From the NCBI GenBank assembly GCA_023052935.1, contig CM041293.1, positions 171,731,600 to 171,795,599 of the forward strand: a DNA stretch of 64,000 bases, written 5' to 3'. Both the position numbers and the translations under genes were made by a program. Positions within the stretch are counted from its first letter, which is position 1, and each line of letters begins with the position of its first letter. Below the pieces are notes generated by a model. The model was not told the origin of the DNA. It searched no databases and saw only the letters and a list, made by a program, of their open reading frames with translations. The stretch comes from Piezodorus guildinii (lineage: Eukaryota > Arthropoda > Insecta > Hemiptera > Pentatomidae). Below are positions 52,945 to 64,000 of this stretch, in pieces.

Positions 52945-55900
52945 CTTATAATTGTAATATACTTTTCCTATAATATTTTTAATTTAAAGTATGGTGTAAT
53001 AGATATTTTAACTGTAATGTTTCAAATGATTTGCAGTTGAAATTTTGTGCAAGTATTATGTATCAAATCAAAATTTGAAATATTGTAGAAGTAATGTGTT
53101 TAGTTATTAACTAATTGTATGCAATGCCAATTAGTTTTTTTAATTGAGATTTTCTTTTAAATTAACCTTGTCTAGTGTTCCCAAAAAACAACTGATAAAA
53201 GTTTTTATGAACATGATGTATTATATTTAATAATTATATATGTGTAACATATCTGTGTAAAATTGTTATTAATAGATAATGTTATATGTTTAATTGACCA
53301 CAAAGTTCCAGAATTAATTGGCAAATGTTTTTGTTTCAATTTTAAGTGAATATATTATGTTAATGTTGATATTGAAAATTTGCCTATATTGGACTATTTT
53401 GTATTAGTTTTAGCCATATTTCTTATGCATAAAATGGTAGGAATTTACAATAAATTTTCCTAAGATTATGTTTTTAGTTTCTCATACTTAAAATACTATA
53501 AAAATGTAGATCAGCTAATATAAAACTTCTAATTAATTACCTAAAATAAACTCAATCATAATGTCATGAAGGAGCTCCAAAGCGTGACTTAAGGAAAATT
53601 GTATTTGGTCAGACATAAAATTTTGATATGAAGAAACTCAAGTTGGTGACAATCAGTTGTATCAGATATTAAACCTTTAAGGTATTAACATTTATTCAAA
53701 AAATACATTTATTTATAGTTAGTAGTTAAGAACTGAAGTATTGAAAATATTTTTTATAAATGAACGAGTGAATTAAAGATAAAATCTTAAACCCAAAATA
53801 AGTTTAATTCATTGCATTTTTCTACATTTCATGTTTTAAATTTGCATTAGGAGCTCCTGGTTAATTTTCAATGCTCAGTGTTCAATTATTGCTGGTGTAG
53901 TTGGTCTGTTGAATTCTGTCTTATTACGCTTTCCCACAAAATAAGAATTAACAAATCTGGATTTACAGTCAGAAACTTCAGCCTGTTTTCAGTCCTTACT
54001 CGTTTATAATTTTTTCTAGCTTTTTTTTACAAAACAAAACAAAAACGCTTAACCTTTTATTTAGATTTAATAATTAATGATCATAAATTGGAGGCTGAAA
54101 TATATAATTATATCATATGTAAATGTTTGTTAATTTATTTTATTTATCTGTATATTAGAAATAATTATGATCAATTTAATTTGTATTTACTTGTACATAG
54201 TCGATAGAATCTTGATGGTTAAAATAAAATTCTATGAAAAATAGATTTATTTAAATTTTGGATGTAATAAATTTGTCTGTGATATTTGTTGTCATAACAA
54301 ATTTAAGTAATAATTAACTATTATGTAGGGACTTGTATGTTAAGTAAATTATAGGAATGTTTAGCCCAATGAAGAAATTTAAACAATTAAAAGGTTTTAA
54401 TTATATCTACAATTTAATGAGAATAATAATATACATTTATTTAAAATCATTGTATAATGCCTATTAGGCTATGTTTAAATTAGTTACTTTGACTGTTTTG
54501 TAAAACAATAATTTTAAGTGTTTCTTGTTATTCAATTATACCCTATCTATACCATTCCTCTCTGAATCACCTTGTCAATTTGCTTATGGAACCTACAAAA
54601 ATACTGTCATATAATATTCCAAAAAATAATCTATAATAAAATTAGTTCTGCAGTATCACATAAGGAGGCAAGACAAGATTAACTAAAAATGCATTTGTGC
54701 ACTTCAGTTTTTTTTTTCAGCTTCATTAATCTATATTAGAGCAAGAAAATTTAATTAAGAAGGCTTATACCGAATCAACTGTTCAACTAAGTCTTGAATT
54801 ACTTCTATCCCTTTTAAGTTAAGCGAATACTTAAGGCATAGTCTTATAATATACCTTAAATTGCCTAACTACTGACTGTAAAACTAGTACCTTTGTTCTT
54901 TCTGAATAATCTTTGCTTGTGACTAATACATTTTTTTTAAAAGATTGGTCAAGCATCTTTTACGTCTGCTACATCAACTTAAAAAAATTATATTAGACTG
55001 GTAAAACATGCTTGTAATGAAGTTCATTATTATTATAGCTAAAATAAAACGAATGGCGAGTAGTAAGGAAAAGTTTTGGTTAGCTTTAATTATAATAGAA
55101 TTCAGAAAAGAATTTTATTAATTAAATATAATAAATGGGGTTCATTACTTTGTTTAGATCCTATAATAGGGCTTTTGATCATCTTGAATTAAATTTAACC
55201 TGCAGTTTTTTACTAATTGTGGTGTTAGGTTAATTAATGTTTAGTTTGAATGGTGAAATTCAAAGTAAATAGGTTCCAATAAGATTTTATGGTAGATAAT
55301 TCTCTGCATAAGCCTTAAAGTAGATTTGATTTTGCTTAGTCTTCCAGCTAAGCTATTGGAAATAATCAAAGCTTAAAAAAAAATGATAAAACATTATAGT
55401 GACAATTATTTATATAGATATTACTATCATATGAAAATACTGGAGTATTTATTATATACCAAGATATTAAGGTAAACAAAATAATATGGATAAAAAATAA
55501 GGTTGGATAATTTGAGCAGTAAGGAAAAAACAAATATGGGGTTCTGTTTGTTAGCCAATTTTCATGGATTTGTTCCTGCATTTACATAACTATTTTTTCT
55601 TCTATACATCCCACCCTCTCAACACATCAAAATGTGATTCTCATATTTTCTTAATATTTATTACTGATCATACTATAATTTATTTCTCATCTTCCCTATT
55701 TTCAACAATTATGTGTTTTTTTCTCTCAATTATGGATTAATTAACAAATGTTTTGTTTCAATTTCAACAAAAAACATTAAAGAATCTGTATTAAATAATT
55801 ATTAAGTTTATTTTCAATATTCTTCAGGGTTTTATGGGTCAGAGTTAAAAGATTTATTTTTATTTTACCATAAACAAAACTGGTTTTGAAGAGTATGAGA

Positions 55901-55950
55901 AACATTTTACTGAAATTCTTTACCTTTTTTTTTAACAAATTAATGTATTT
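52945..55950. other. AT-rich intergenic stretch
   Basis: No exon, repeat family or RNA gene found in 3 kb. It may include a long 3' untranslated region of the SOSS-B gene. Only low-complexity AT sequence. Confidence 0.5.
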
Positions 55951-55954
55951 GTTT

Positions 55955-56235
55955 GTTTATTTATTTAACGGTTTTTTTTTTGCTGCTGTGGCTAATCGGA
56001 CGATGCTACAGTGGGAGTCCTAAATTTTGCCTAGCCAGGTTTTATTAGGATAGGGATCTTTAACGAGTACCTGACATTGCACAGCTCGGGACCACTTTTT
56101 AATGTCCCCTCAGAAGGACGGCATAACTAAGGATTTTTTACTCCCATTAAAAAATACTTGGACCACCTGCGGTTTGAACCTGTGACCTTTGCATAGGAGC
56201 TGTTATGCTAGCCACCTAGCTACAAGTGATCTCCA
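55955..56235 (-). mobile_element. SINE-1, full length
   Basis: Minus strand: head with CTAGGTGGCTAGCATAACAG and GGTTCAAACC-type B box, body, tail TTAAATAAATAAAC. A T-run near 55971 expands the tail. Some 1-bp losses in the head (GCATAGGAGCTGTTATG). Confidence 0.9.
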
Positions 56236-56239
56236 AATT

Positions 56240-57585
56240 AATGTAGTAATCTTTCCAAAACAAATTAATAATTTTTCTAGTTGTTACTGCTATGAATCAG
56301 AGTTTTCAAATCGAACTACTCTTTTTCCATAATTTAAATTTGCTTGTTTATAAATATTTCAAGTTAAAATGATCTTATATAATTTTATTAGTTTAATTTG
56401 ACTTTCCCACTCTTTACTTTATTCAATAATTTTTCAAATATCTCCTGTCTTGAGTACATACAAAGTGCTTTACAGGACTATAATTAAACAAATGAAAGGT
56501 TGTCGCAGAACTTAAAATAACTTTTCAATGGTTTAATTTTGTATCGTTCTCTAAGATGGCATAAACAGCTAAAAGATCAAAGAAAATTAAGTGAAGAACT
56601 AAAAAATTGTCAAAGGTGAACTAATTATATCCACAATGATAAAATTATAATTAATATATTCTTCAACTGAAAGCCCTACCCATGATCATTTGAACATTAA
56701 CTTGACTTAAGGTAGTGTTAATGAAGAGTCCAGTTTTTTAGATAAATATATTTAAAGGAAAAAACTATTATTTACATAGAAAAATTAAGAAGTTTTGACT
56801 ACAAATTAGGAAGTATTTAATTTAATACTGAAGGAGTTTACATTTTAAATTATTAGAGCTAATTCAATTATGCAAATATATTTCTTCCTTTTTTTTTTTT
56901 TTTTCCAAAAATAAAAACTAACGATAAATTAATATACAACAATAAGGCATGAAAAAAGTAACAAGTATAACTAAAAAATATTAAACATAGGTACAATTTA
57001 TAATATGTATGCACAGGTCGATATGATGTTTTGTTACATGTTAAAAACAAAATATTTACTAAATTTCATTTTGGTTTAAGTTAATCCATCAGTGAAATAA
57101 ATATACAAAATTCAGGAACAGATTTTTTTTTCAGGTACATAAAAAACAAAAATATTTTTATAACTGTGATATCCCTCCCCAAAACTATAACAAATCTGGT
57201 GTCAGATATATACAAGTTCAAGTGCGATAACGATTCACTATTTCCTTAAGTGTATACCACCTTAAGATACATTTTGTTAACAACACTAAAAAAATATAAT
57301 AATTTGTAAGAATACAAACAAAGAAATTAATAATGTCTTAAGATAGCAAAAGATACTTCACTTCTTTTGCACATTCTACCTAGTTCATTTACAAGTAAAT
57401 TACTAAAATTAAATTTTTTAAAAAATTGGTTCCCATCATATAGATAATTACAAAATGTTTTTGAATAATAATTACAATGAATAATACAATTAATTAAATC
57501 AATTATCTTGAACATCACTCTAACATTGCCTTAATCCTTTATAAAATAATATTGAGATGTATAGTCGACTGTTAAAATTTTCATA
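56240..57585. other. AT-rich stretch; one short fold-back relic
   Basis: No gene. At 56615-56645 GGTGAACTAATTATATCCAC is the end of the fold-back family seen at 8612-8720. Confidence 0.45.
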
Positions 57586-57589
57586 GGCA

Positions 57590-57765
57590 GAAATAAACGG
57601 GAGTCAGTCTAAAAATATTTTCATTTTTCTGACATTTCAGCTCAAACTTGTGAGCCATCATCAGGGCCTGTAAGCAATGATAAGCATTGCATATGTTGAA
57701 ACGTCATTAAAATTAAAATATTTTTAGACTGACTCTCGATTATTTCTGCCAATATAAAAATAATT
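57590..57765. mobile_element. Fold-back element with hammerhead-like motif
   Basis: GGCAGAAATAAACGGGAGTC at the left is mirrored by GACTCTCGATTATTTCTGCC at the right; arms about 40 bp, with AGTCTAAAAATATTTT in both. Confidence 0.85.
57629..57667 (-). ncRNA. Hammerhead-like motif
   Basis: Minus strand: GCC, CTGATGA, 19-nt hairpin (GGCTCA…TTGAGCT), GAAAT, GTC, AG. Complete core, strong stem II, GTC triplet. Stem I is not closed as in the best copies. Confidence 0.55.
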
Positions 57766-57769
57766 ATTA

Positions 57770-58900
57770 TTAATTTTAATAATTATTCTCCTTGTATAAA
57801 ATATTACTCAATGCTTCATTTAGTGAAAAAATATTTCTTTTAAAAATCCTGTGGACTGAATCAGAGATCAGTTATGAGTATTTAAGGCCCATCGATAAAG
57901 TTCCTTACATATCAATATTGAGCATTCATTTTCATAAATAAATATTGATTTTTAATGGAAAGAAAATCTTTCTAGTCACAAATTGAAGTGTTCTTATGAT
58001 TGAATATTAAGTAGATCTTTATTCACATTAAAAATAGAAACATTTACTAGAAATTTATAGTTATTAACTATCTATATAATTAATAACTAACCTAATTAAA
58101 TACAAACATTTAAGTTTTAAGAAGGTTATTAACATTTTGAAAAGATAGTTAATAATGTACAACCATATTATACTTTGTGCAAAAGAACATTTAAAAAAAC
58201 AGCTGATTCTGTTTATGAATAGGTTTAACACAAAATAGTAACTAATAAATATAAAATTTGAGATCATTTGAATATAAATATGAAGAGTCAAGGGAAAATA
58301 CAATGATGTTAAAGTTATTTTTTATTATTTCAATCTATCAAAAATATTTTATTATTTACTTTACTTTTAAATAACATGAGTTTAAACATTTCTTTCATTT
58401 TTTACTGAGAAACAATATAATAATTACTTAATTTGCTTTTTTATTTTATTATAACCTGAATAATTGTTGTTTGGTAAGCATATCATTTCACAATGAACTA
58501 CTTTATTAGCGACTTATTCATGAAGTTTTTATTTTTCATAACATCTATATGGGGCTGAAAATTGCTGATGGTCGTTTTTACCCCAACTCTTCATATACTT
58601 TTGCCCCAAATCACTCGTAAAAATACATAAGTTTTTATGTTTAAAAAGATTTTTCCTAACTATTATTGTAAGTCTACTATACAAAATCAAGAGAATATTA
58701 TTCTTGTTATAAACAATATTTTAAAATAGGAATACTGTATCAAGGCAATTAATTTTTTTTTTTTTAACTTTGCAACTTTAAGTAAAGATCAATATAACAA
58801 TGTTGCACTGAACCACACCCACAACAATTTTATTTACATTTTACAATGCTTGGTTGGAAAATTCATTAAAAAAATAAATAAATCTAAGATGGTGACAACT
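57770..58900. other. AT-rich stretch without a recognised gene
   Basis: Only low-complexity AT sequence. Confidence 0.45.
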
Positions 58901-58929
58901 TCCAAATTACTGTTTTATTCTCAGCATCC

Positions 58930-59325
58930 CTAACATACGAGGTCTCCACGCACCGTTAGTTCACCATTTTTAATCCAAATTTCTCTGCTCTCCTCATTGG
59001 GAACTTTTTCTTTATTATAATTTCGTGCAGAGTCATTTTTAATCCTCTTCCTTAACTGTTTATTAGGGGACTTCTTCATTTTTGAGACTCGGTCGAAGAT
59101 ATTTGGGTTCTGCATCCATTGGGGTATTATGTCCGTTTTACAACAAGGAAATATAAAATCCCTGTCATAATAAGGAGCGACGACACCTCTTTCTGAAGGA
59201 ACTGCATAGAAGACCAAACGTGATAAAGGAGAGCAGGGAAACGAGAGACCAATAGTCACGTAGAGCTCGGGACTGTCGCCCAACAACTCTTGAGCTGTTT
59301 TGGAGAGATCCCTATAGTGGTGCCT
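58930..59325 (-). CDS. Last exon of an unrecognised gene, 131 codons
   Basis: Minus strand. A strong acceptor (TTTTTTTTTTTTTCAG) ends at 59326, and an open frame runs from 59325 to TAG at 58930 in phase 0: RHHYRDLSKTAQELLG, then ELYVTIGLSFPCSPLSRLVF, YYDRDFIFPCCKTDIIPQWM, a basic low-complexity part (KMKKSPNKQLRKRIKND) and a C-terminal GELTVRGDLVC. Codon composition and GC are those of a real exon. AATAAA follows 14 nt after the stop (58911-58916), unusually close. I do not recognise the protein, and upstream exons are not visible within the remaining window. It could be a lineage-specific or fast-evolving gene. Confidence 0.65.
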   Translation of the reverse strand, partial: RHHYRDLSKTAQELLGDSPELYVTIGLSFPCSPLSRLVFYAVPSERGVVAPYYDRDFIFPCCKTDIIPQWMQNPNIFDRVSKMKKSPNKQLRKRIKNDSARNYNKEKVPNEESREIWIKNGELTVRGDLVC

Positions 59326-59399
59326 CTGAAAAAAAAAAAAAGATTGAGATAACAAATGATAAATGGGTGACAATAATAGTAATATCCGGCTTTAATAAA

Positions 59400-60360
59400 G
59401 TAAAAGAAAAGGAATCTAATAGAAACTCAAAGACATTAAAATTAGATAATTGTCTAGAATGAAAGTTTTACTTACTAAATACGACCCAAGAAATAAAAAG
59501 GTAGAGGTGGGCAAACACTCAAATTATCAGGCCCCTGAAGTAATAATAATAATAACATGAATATTTTACTTATTTGTTTTTAGAATAATCCCTATACAAA
59601 TGAAGCACAGCACAAATAATTAAATATACTGCCAGTATACATCAATAACATATTTAAAATAGGCTTATAACAATAATAAAATGAAATATATTAACAATAA
59701 TGATGATAATGCTGTAAATTTGATTCTTACTAAATACCTTACAAACTCCTGGCCTCTTTAAGACACAACATGTTGAGCACTGATTTTTAGATTCACCATT
59801 ACAGAAAAATATAACAATTTGAAGTCCAATACCAGGATTTCATAAAAGTTTTTTCAGAGTAATGTTACCCCAATACTGGCACGTAGCAAGACTCTATTTT
59901 ATCTGTACAGGAAGGAGGAGCGAGGAAGGGGCACTGAGAGAAATATGAAAGCAATCATCCAATGCCAGCCATCACAAGCTGGGCACAGCTTCTGTGGGTG
60001 CAATGTATACTGGGTGTGGGGTGACACTAAGGAGATCATGTATTTTCCCGACAGCCTGATCTGCATTTAAGTCCTGAGATACACAATTTTGCAGCTTGAA
60101 CATTAGATACTCCCGCGGGAGGTCCGCAATAGAAAGCCCCTATTGATCAAATGTTAGACCACTGAAGTACTGAGACAGTATAACTGTAAAATTACTTTTT
60201 TAGGTCCATTTATTAATAAATACTTATAAACATAAGTTATAAAGGTCATTTTCAATTATTTTTTAATTCTTCAGATTTATTTCATACTGACTTCTATTAT
60301 ATTTTTAGGGATAAAATGACAAGGTGCTAAAGAATTTAAGATGGTATCCTCAAATATTAG
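59400..60360. other. Upstream flank or intron of the gene at 58930
   Basis: AT-rich to 59,870, then a GC-balanced part (59,890-60,150) without an open frame longer than 40 codons. ACTCCCGCGGGAGGTCCGC at 60110 forms a perfect hairpin. Nothing firmer. Confidence 0.4.
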
Positions 60361-60364
60361 GGAA

Positions 60365-60655
60365 TGGGGTATGGCCTTGTGGATAAAGCACATAGTCTAC
60401 TGTTCTCCGGGTCCTGGGTTTGAATTCTGGCTGAGCAGAATGATTAATTCTTTTATTTCAGCCATGGAGCGACCCTGGGGTATGGAGAGCCTCCTGGGGC
60501 ACACCCAGCATCTATAAAGTGGGTACCAAAATTGGGAAAACCTGGCCCTCGGGCATGATTTAGGCCTGATCATCTTCTTGCACAGTGTTGGCCATGAAAT
60601 AGTACGAATCTCTATAAGTCCTTAATGGGTTGCAGAGCAACAGGTTTTTTTTTTT
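60365..60655 (+). mobile_element. SINE-2, full length
   Basis: Head GGTATGGCCTTGTGGATAAAGC, GGGTCCTGGGTTTGAATTC, body (GGTATGGAGAGCCTCCTGGG), end GGGTTGCAGAGCAACAGG and a T-run. Confidence 0.9.
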
Positions 60656-60999
60656 TTTTTGGTTTTTTCCCCCCTTAAGTTTTGGCCATATAAATTATTC
60701 ATATCTATTGCTAAGAATCCTTTCACAAGAATATTGTATTGAACATTAATACAAAAAATTAAACAGTCCTTAAAATATTAAAATTAGGCATATCCTTTAA
60801 ATAGTAAAAATGTGTCCTTTTTGTGCATAAACCAATCTCCCTTATATAGACGTTAGCTTCATACTTTTTTCGCACAAATCCGACAACTTTTTAATGTGGT
60901 AATCTTGTTACCACTGAAAATATTTCAATTCATATGAACCTTTTTATAGGGGAACTGAACAAAAAATGACAGTCTCTTCTCTTTTGAATTGTATCCTAG

Positions 61000-61750
61000 T
61001 GTACATAATGTCTAAATAAAAATTGAAAGCCTACAAATGATTCTCAGGTCCAAAACGCATTATAAGACCTTCCCTCCATCCACTTCCAAACTATCCATTA
61101 CTTTTCCTCAGTAAAACTCCTATCCAATTCCAAATCTCTATTAAAAATCTAGGAGTTATCTTTGATCAAAATTTTCTGTGGAGTAACCATACTTCCCAAA
61201 TACCAGAAAATCGATCTCTATCCTCGAACAGCTCCCACGTTTCAGTGATTCTTTTTGCTAGAAGTACCCGCATCTCTTAGTGTCCTCTCTCATATTCCCC
61301 CACTTTGACAATGGATGCCTAATACATGGAGGACCCTCTGGGGATAATGAGACGAGGCTGAAAGATAAATGAATAGATTTATAAGGTTAATTTAACAGCC
61401 TCCCCATACGATCACATATTTCTTATTGGTATTCTGGTCAAGGGTGGCTTTATCTCATTCCCGAAGAAATACCTATTAGTGTCTTCTTATTCCAATCCTT
61501 GCGAGCCAGAAAACCTTCCTATATATTTGACCTCCTCACTCCTCACATCTTCTGTACAAATCCTAAATACAAGATCTCAACCAAGCGATTATATTACCAT
61601 CTCACAGCTACCATACTATGGAAGTCACTACCCATCTCCCTTCGAAAGTATCATACTTTAACACTTTCAAGTACCTGTATTTCTCCTCCTCCTAAAAGAT
61701 CAAACTTTCAAACACATATAAATGGTCTCATCCTAATTAAGTCTACTTAA
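61000..61750 (+). mobile_element. LINE (YADD type) C-terminal relic
   Basis: In several frames: ITFPQ…IPNLY, VSSLIFPHFDNGCLIHGG, RARKPSYIFDLLTPH, PKYKISTKRLYYHLTATILW and SLPISLRKYHTL. The order and motifs match the minus-strand LINE at 25475-26605 (VSSLIFLQFDYGCLVYGG). Many frameshifts, old copy. Confidence 0.75.
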
Positions 61751-61754
61751 CTCA

Positions 61755-62950
61755 TAAACTTTCATCTGTTTTATTTATATATTCATTCTGTCCATTTTCA
61801 AATCCTTAACTTTCACAAAACACATACATAATAAATGCAATAGAGCCAAAATATTATTCACAAAATGATCCCATACTTCAATAGTACTCAAAAAACTATC
61901 ACAAAAAAATTCTCTACATATCTGTCATCCGTCCCATATTGACCTACGTCTGCCCCAGTCAGGAGTTACACTTGTCATTCCAATTATTGAAAAATGGAGT
62001 GGTGCAGGAACACATGCATGAGCATAGTAAATAATTATCCTCGTTACAAGCGAATCACAACCATGTTAACAGATTTACCACTCCCATCGATTAAATACTA
62101 ATACATACTCGCTGGCACAAAAATTTTGTTCTCTTACTCCTACTAGTGACGACCCAATCATTGTGATTACGACATAAACACACTAAAACATTACGTACAA
62201 AAAGACATACCAATGATTAATTTTTGAAATGGAAAAAAAAAAAATATATATTAGTATGATATATTAGCATATAACCAAAATATTGTTATTTTGTACTGTT
62301 TCGTTTTTACTTAGTTTTGTTTTGTACTATAATTTGTTTTGTTTTTACTTTAATCGTTTTGTTTTTACTTTATTTAAAAAAATTTTCCTACTCTTCTAAA
62401 AGCAACTTAGCAAAATAAACATTAACCCCTGTAAATCCCAGAAAAAGAAAACATAAAAATTGGTGCAATAAAGTGCAATATAACATAAAACATGAGGGAA
62501 GTTTGAGAATAACCACTTGAAAAATTTTGAAAATCTTAATTAATCTGTCCATTTTAATTTTATGTTCTCATTTTTTTACAGTCTTTTGCTTAAAAGCATT
62601 TCCTTTGAAAAGAAAATTTTAACATGAACCCTCCACACCATATTACGACCTTTTCCTGAAAGCCCAAAGGGAGATCCCTGAGGCCCCCCTCAAAGGGTCC
62701 TGTATTTGCCGAGGCCTCAAACCCTCAGATCGATAAACTCCCCTCCATCAATGGGGGGGCGGCCTCTCCTCCCGCCCCATTTCTAAAACACATCCTTTTA
62801 AACGCTTCCTTTTTAATTCTACACTTATATCCTGTATAACAGTAATAAAACAGTAGTAAAAGCGAAAAAGTTGTATTCCTCAAATATATAATTTTTTTGG
62901 GTATCATAAAGTTAATCGATAAACACAAAAAAAAAAAAATTTTTTAAAAA
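61755..62950. other. Stretch without a recognised gene
   Basis: AT-rich, apart from a GC-rich block at 62,640-62,780 (CCCCTCCATCAATGGGGGGG) that looks repeat-derived. No supportable exon. Confidence 0.4.
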
Positions 62951-62954
62951 AAAA

Positions 62955-63110
62955 AATCTGGTGCGGGACTTTCACTTTCCTCGATTTTTAAAACAATGAA
63001 AGAATTTTCAAATACAGTTGAGATAAAATATGTGAAACTTTTAAGGGAAATTTAAACAAATTTAATTTATATTAAAACTGGTTTTTTTTAAAAAAAATTT
63101 TTAAAAAATA
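62955..63110 (+). repeat. Family A 5' fragment
   Basis: ATCTGGTGCGGGACTTTCACTTTCC with an internal deletion, then AAAGAATTTTCAAATACAGT. Surrounded by unusually long A- and T-runs. Confidence 0.72.
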
Positions 63111-63149
63111 GACTTTTTTTCCTTTGGAAACCAGTTTGAATAATTACTT

Positions 63150-63325
63150 TATTTTGTTACTTCAGCCAGAGGGTGGCCAAAATTTGAGAAAAAACTTGGG
63201 AAACTGAGGGGGACTCATCAAATGACCACCATGCATGGGTGTTGGCCCAAAACATACGAATTTTTTGAACACAAGCCCCCCTTGGATTGTAAAGGTACAG
63301 TTTTTTTTTTTGTTTTGGGAATTTA
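63150..63325 (+). repeat. SINE-2 3' half, degraded
   Basis: CAGCCAGAGGGTGGCCAAAA, GTTGGCCCAAAACATACGAA, GGATTGTAAAGGTACAG and a T-run follow the SINE-2 order but with many small indels, more than in any other copy. This fits poor base quality near the contig end. Confidence 0.6.
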
Positions 63326-63329
63326 AAAA

Positions 63330-64000
63330 AGGAAACAATACTTTCCATATAATAATGGGGTTTCTCACTAGTTTGTATAGCATGTATTTTGTTATTTTGC
63401 TAAAAACCCCTCGAGTTTCTACAGTTATTTCCTGATAAAATGAGGGTTTAGCACAAAAGCACAAAAGCATGCTATAGCAAACATAGTGATACCCCTAATA
63501 TAAAAAAATAACTTTTTGTTTAAAGAAAAAGCTGAAAAAGACAACCAAAAATAATAATTAATACTGTACATAATGAAAAAAAACCTTTGACAATTTTTGC
63601 AATATTTTATAGTATAAAACTCTTTTTGATAAAAAACCCTTAAAATTTAAAAACAAAATTTTTTTCTTTTATTAATTTTTTTGAAATGTTGCCAAAAAAC
63701 TGTTACAATTATAAGTTACTAGCTTTTACCTCGCGGCTTGCCCCTACTATTTAATTTTTTTTTTTAATTGCTGCAATCAAAAGTTGTTTTTAATAATTGT
63801 TGGGTGAGGGTTTTACAATATAAATAACCCGAGAGCAGTGAGTTAAACTTTTTTCTATGTTAGAATAATGAAAAAATATTATTATTGATTGTCAGATATT
63901 AATTTTCTCCATTTAATCATAATAAGATACCCGTAGCAAGTACCCATATCCCTGATTACTAATATGACATTTTTGCTTTAAAACATTATATTCTATACCA
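63330..64000. other. AT-rich end of window
   Basis: No gene. ACTAGCTTTTACCTCGCGGCTTGCCCC at 63719 (degenerate) resembles an end sequence common to several insect transposable elements, but is too short to assign. Confidence 0.4.

Overview
This is an AT-rich nuclear window from an animal, most likely an insect. It has spliced genes with GT-AG introns, dense tRNA-derived SINEs, mariner, RTE-like and Jockey-like elements, and intronless single-copy genes of ordinary metazoan type. I cannot fix the species. A hemipteran with a large repeat-rich genome would fit, but that is a guess.

Layout. Positions 1-33,000 are almost wholly repeats. The dominant one is an unclassified element of about 0.85-1 kb, here called family A, present in about 20 copies or fragments in both orientations and cut up by later insertions. 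The inserts are RTE-like LINE pieces ending in (ATT)n, Jockey-like pieces, an I-like RNase H piece, a third LINE with YADD reverse transcriptase, two mariner relics, a hAT-type MITE with a clean 8-bp duplication, three tRNA-derived SINE families, and several fold-back elements that each carry a 39-nt hammerhead-ribozyme-like motif. One possible GC-rich exon sits at 3566-3670 (minus). At 26,895-29,239 a 1.17-kb unit is repeated in tandem and the copies differ almost only by 1-bp indels.

Genes. At 33,699-34,343 (+) is an intronless NUDT14-type UDP-sugar pyrophosphatase. A second copy at 40,139-40,773 (+) has a frameshift inside its Nudix box. Between them lies a 948-bp near-perfect palindrome. 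At 51,448-46,474 (minus) a five-exon gene can be assembled with consistent splice sites and phases into 261 codons; it encodes a mitochondrial fission regulator (MTFR1/MTFR2 family). Head to head with it, 755 bp away, is an intronless SOSS complex subunit B (single-strand DNA-binding protein) at 52,203-52,778 (+). At 59,325-58,930 (minus) is the last exon of a gene I do not recognise. From 53,000 to 58,900 and from 59,400 to 64,000 there is mostly AT-rich sequence with scattered repeats; the last kilobase looks of lower sequence quality.

The host genes do not form a functional unit. The most interesting system is the set of hammerhead-like motifs: at least eight near-complete sites of almost constant length, each inside or beside an inverted repeat, with the core CTGANGA and GAAAC and, in the best copies, a closing GCC/GGC stem. 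Hammerhead motifs are known from Penelope-like retroelements, and these fold-backs may be non-autonomous relatives.
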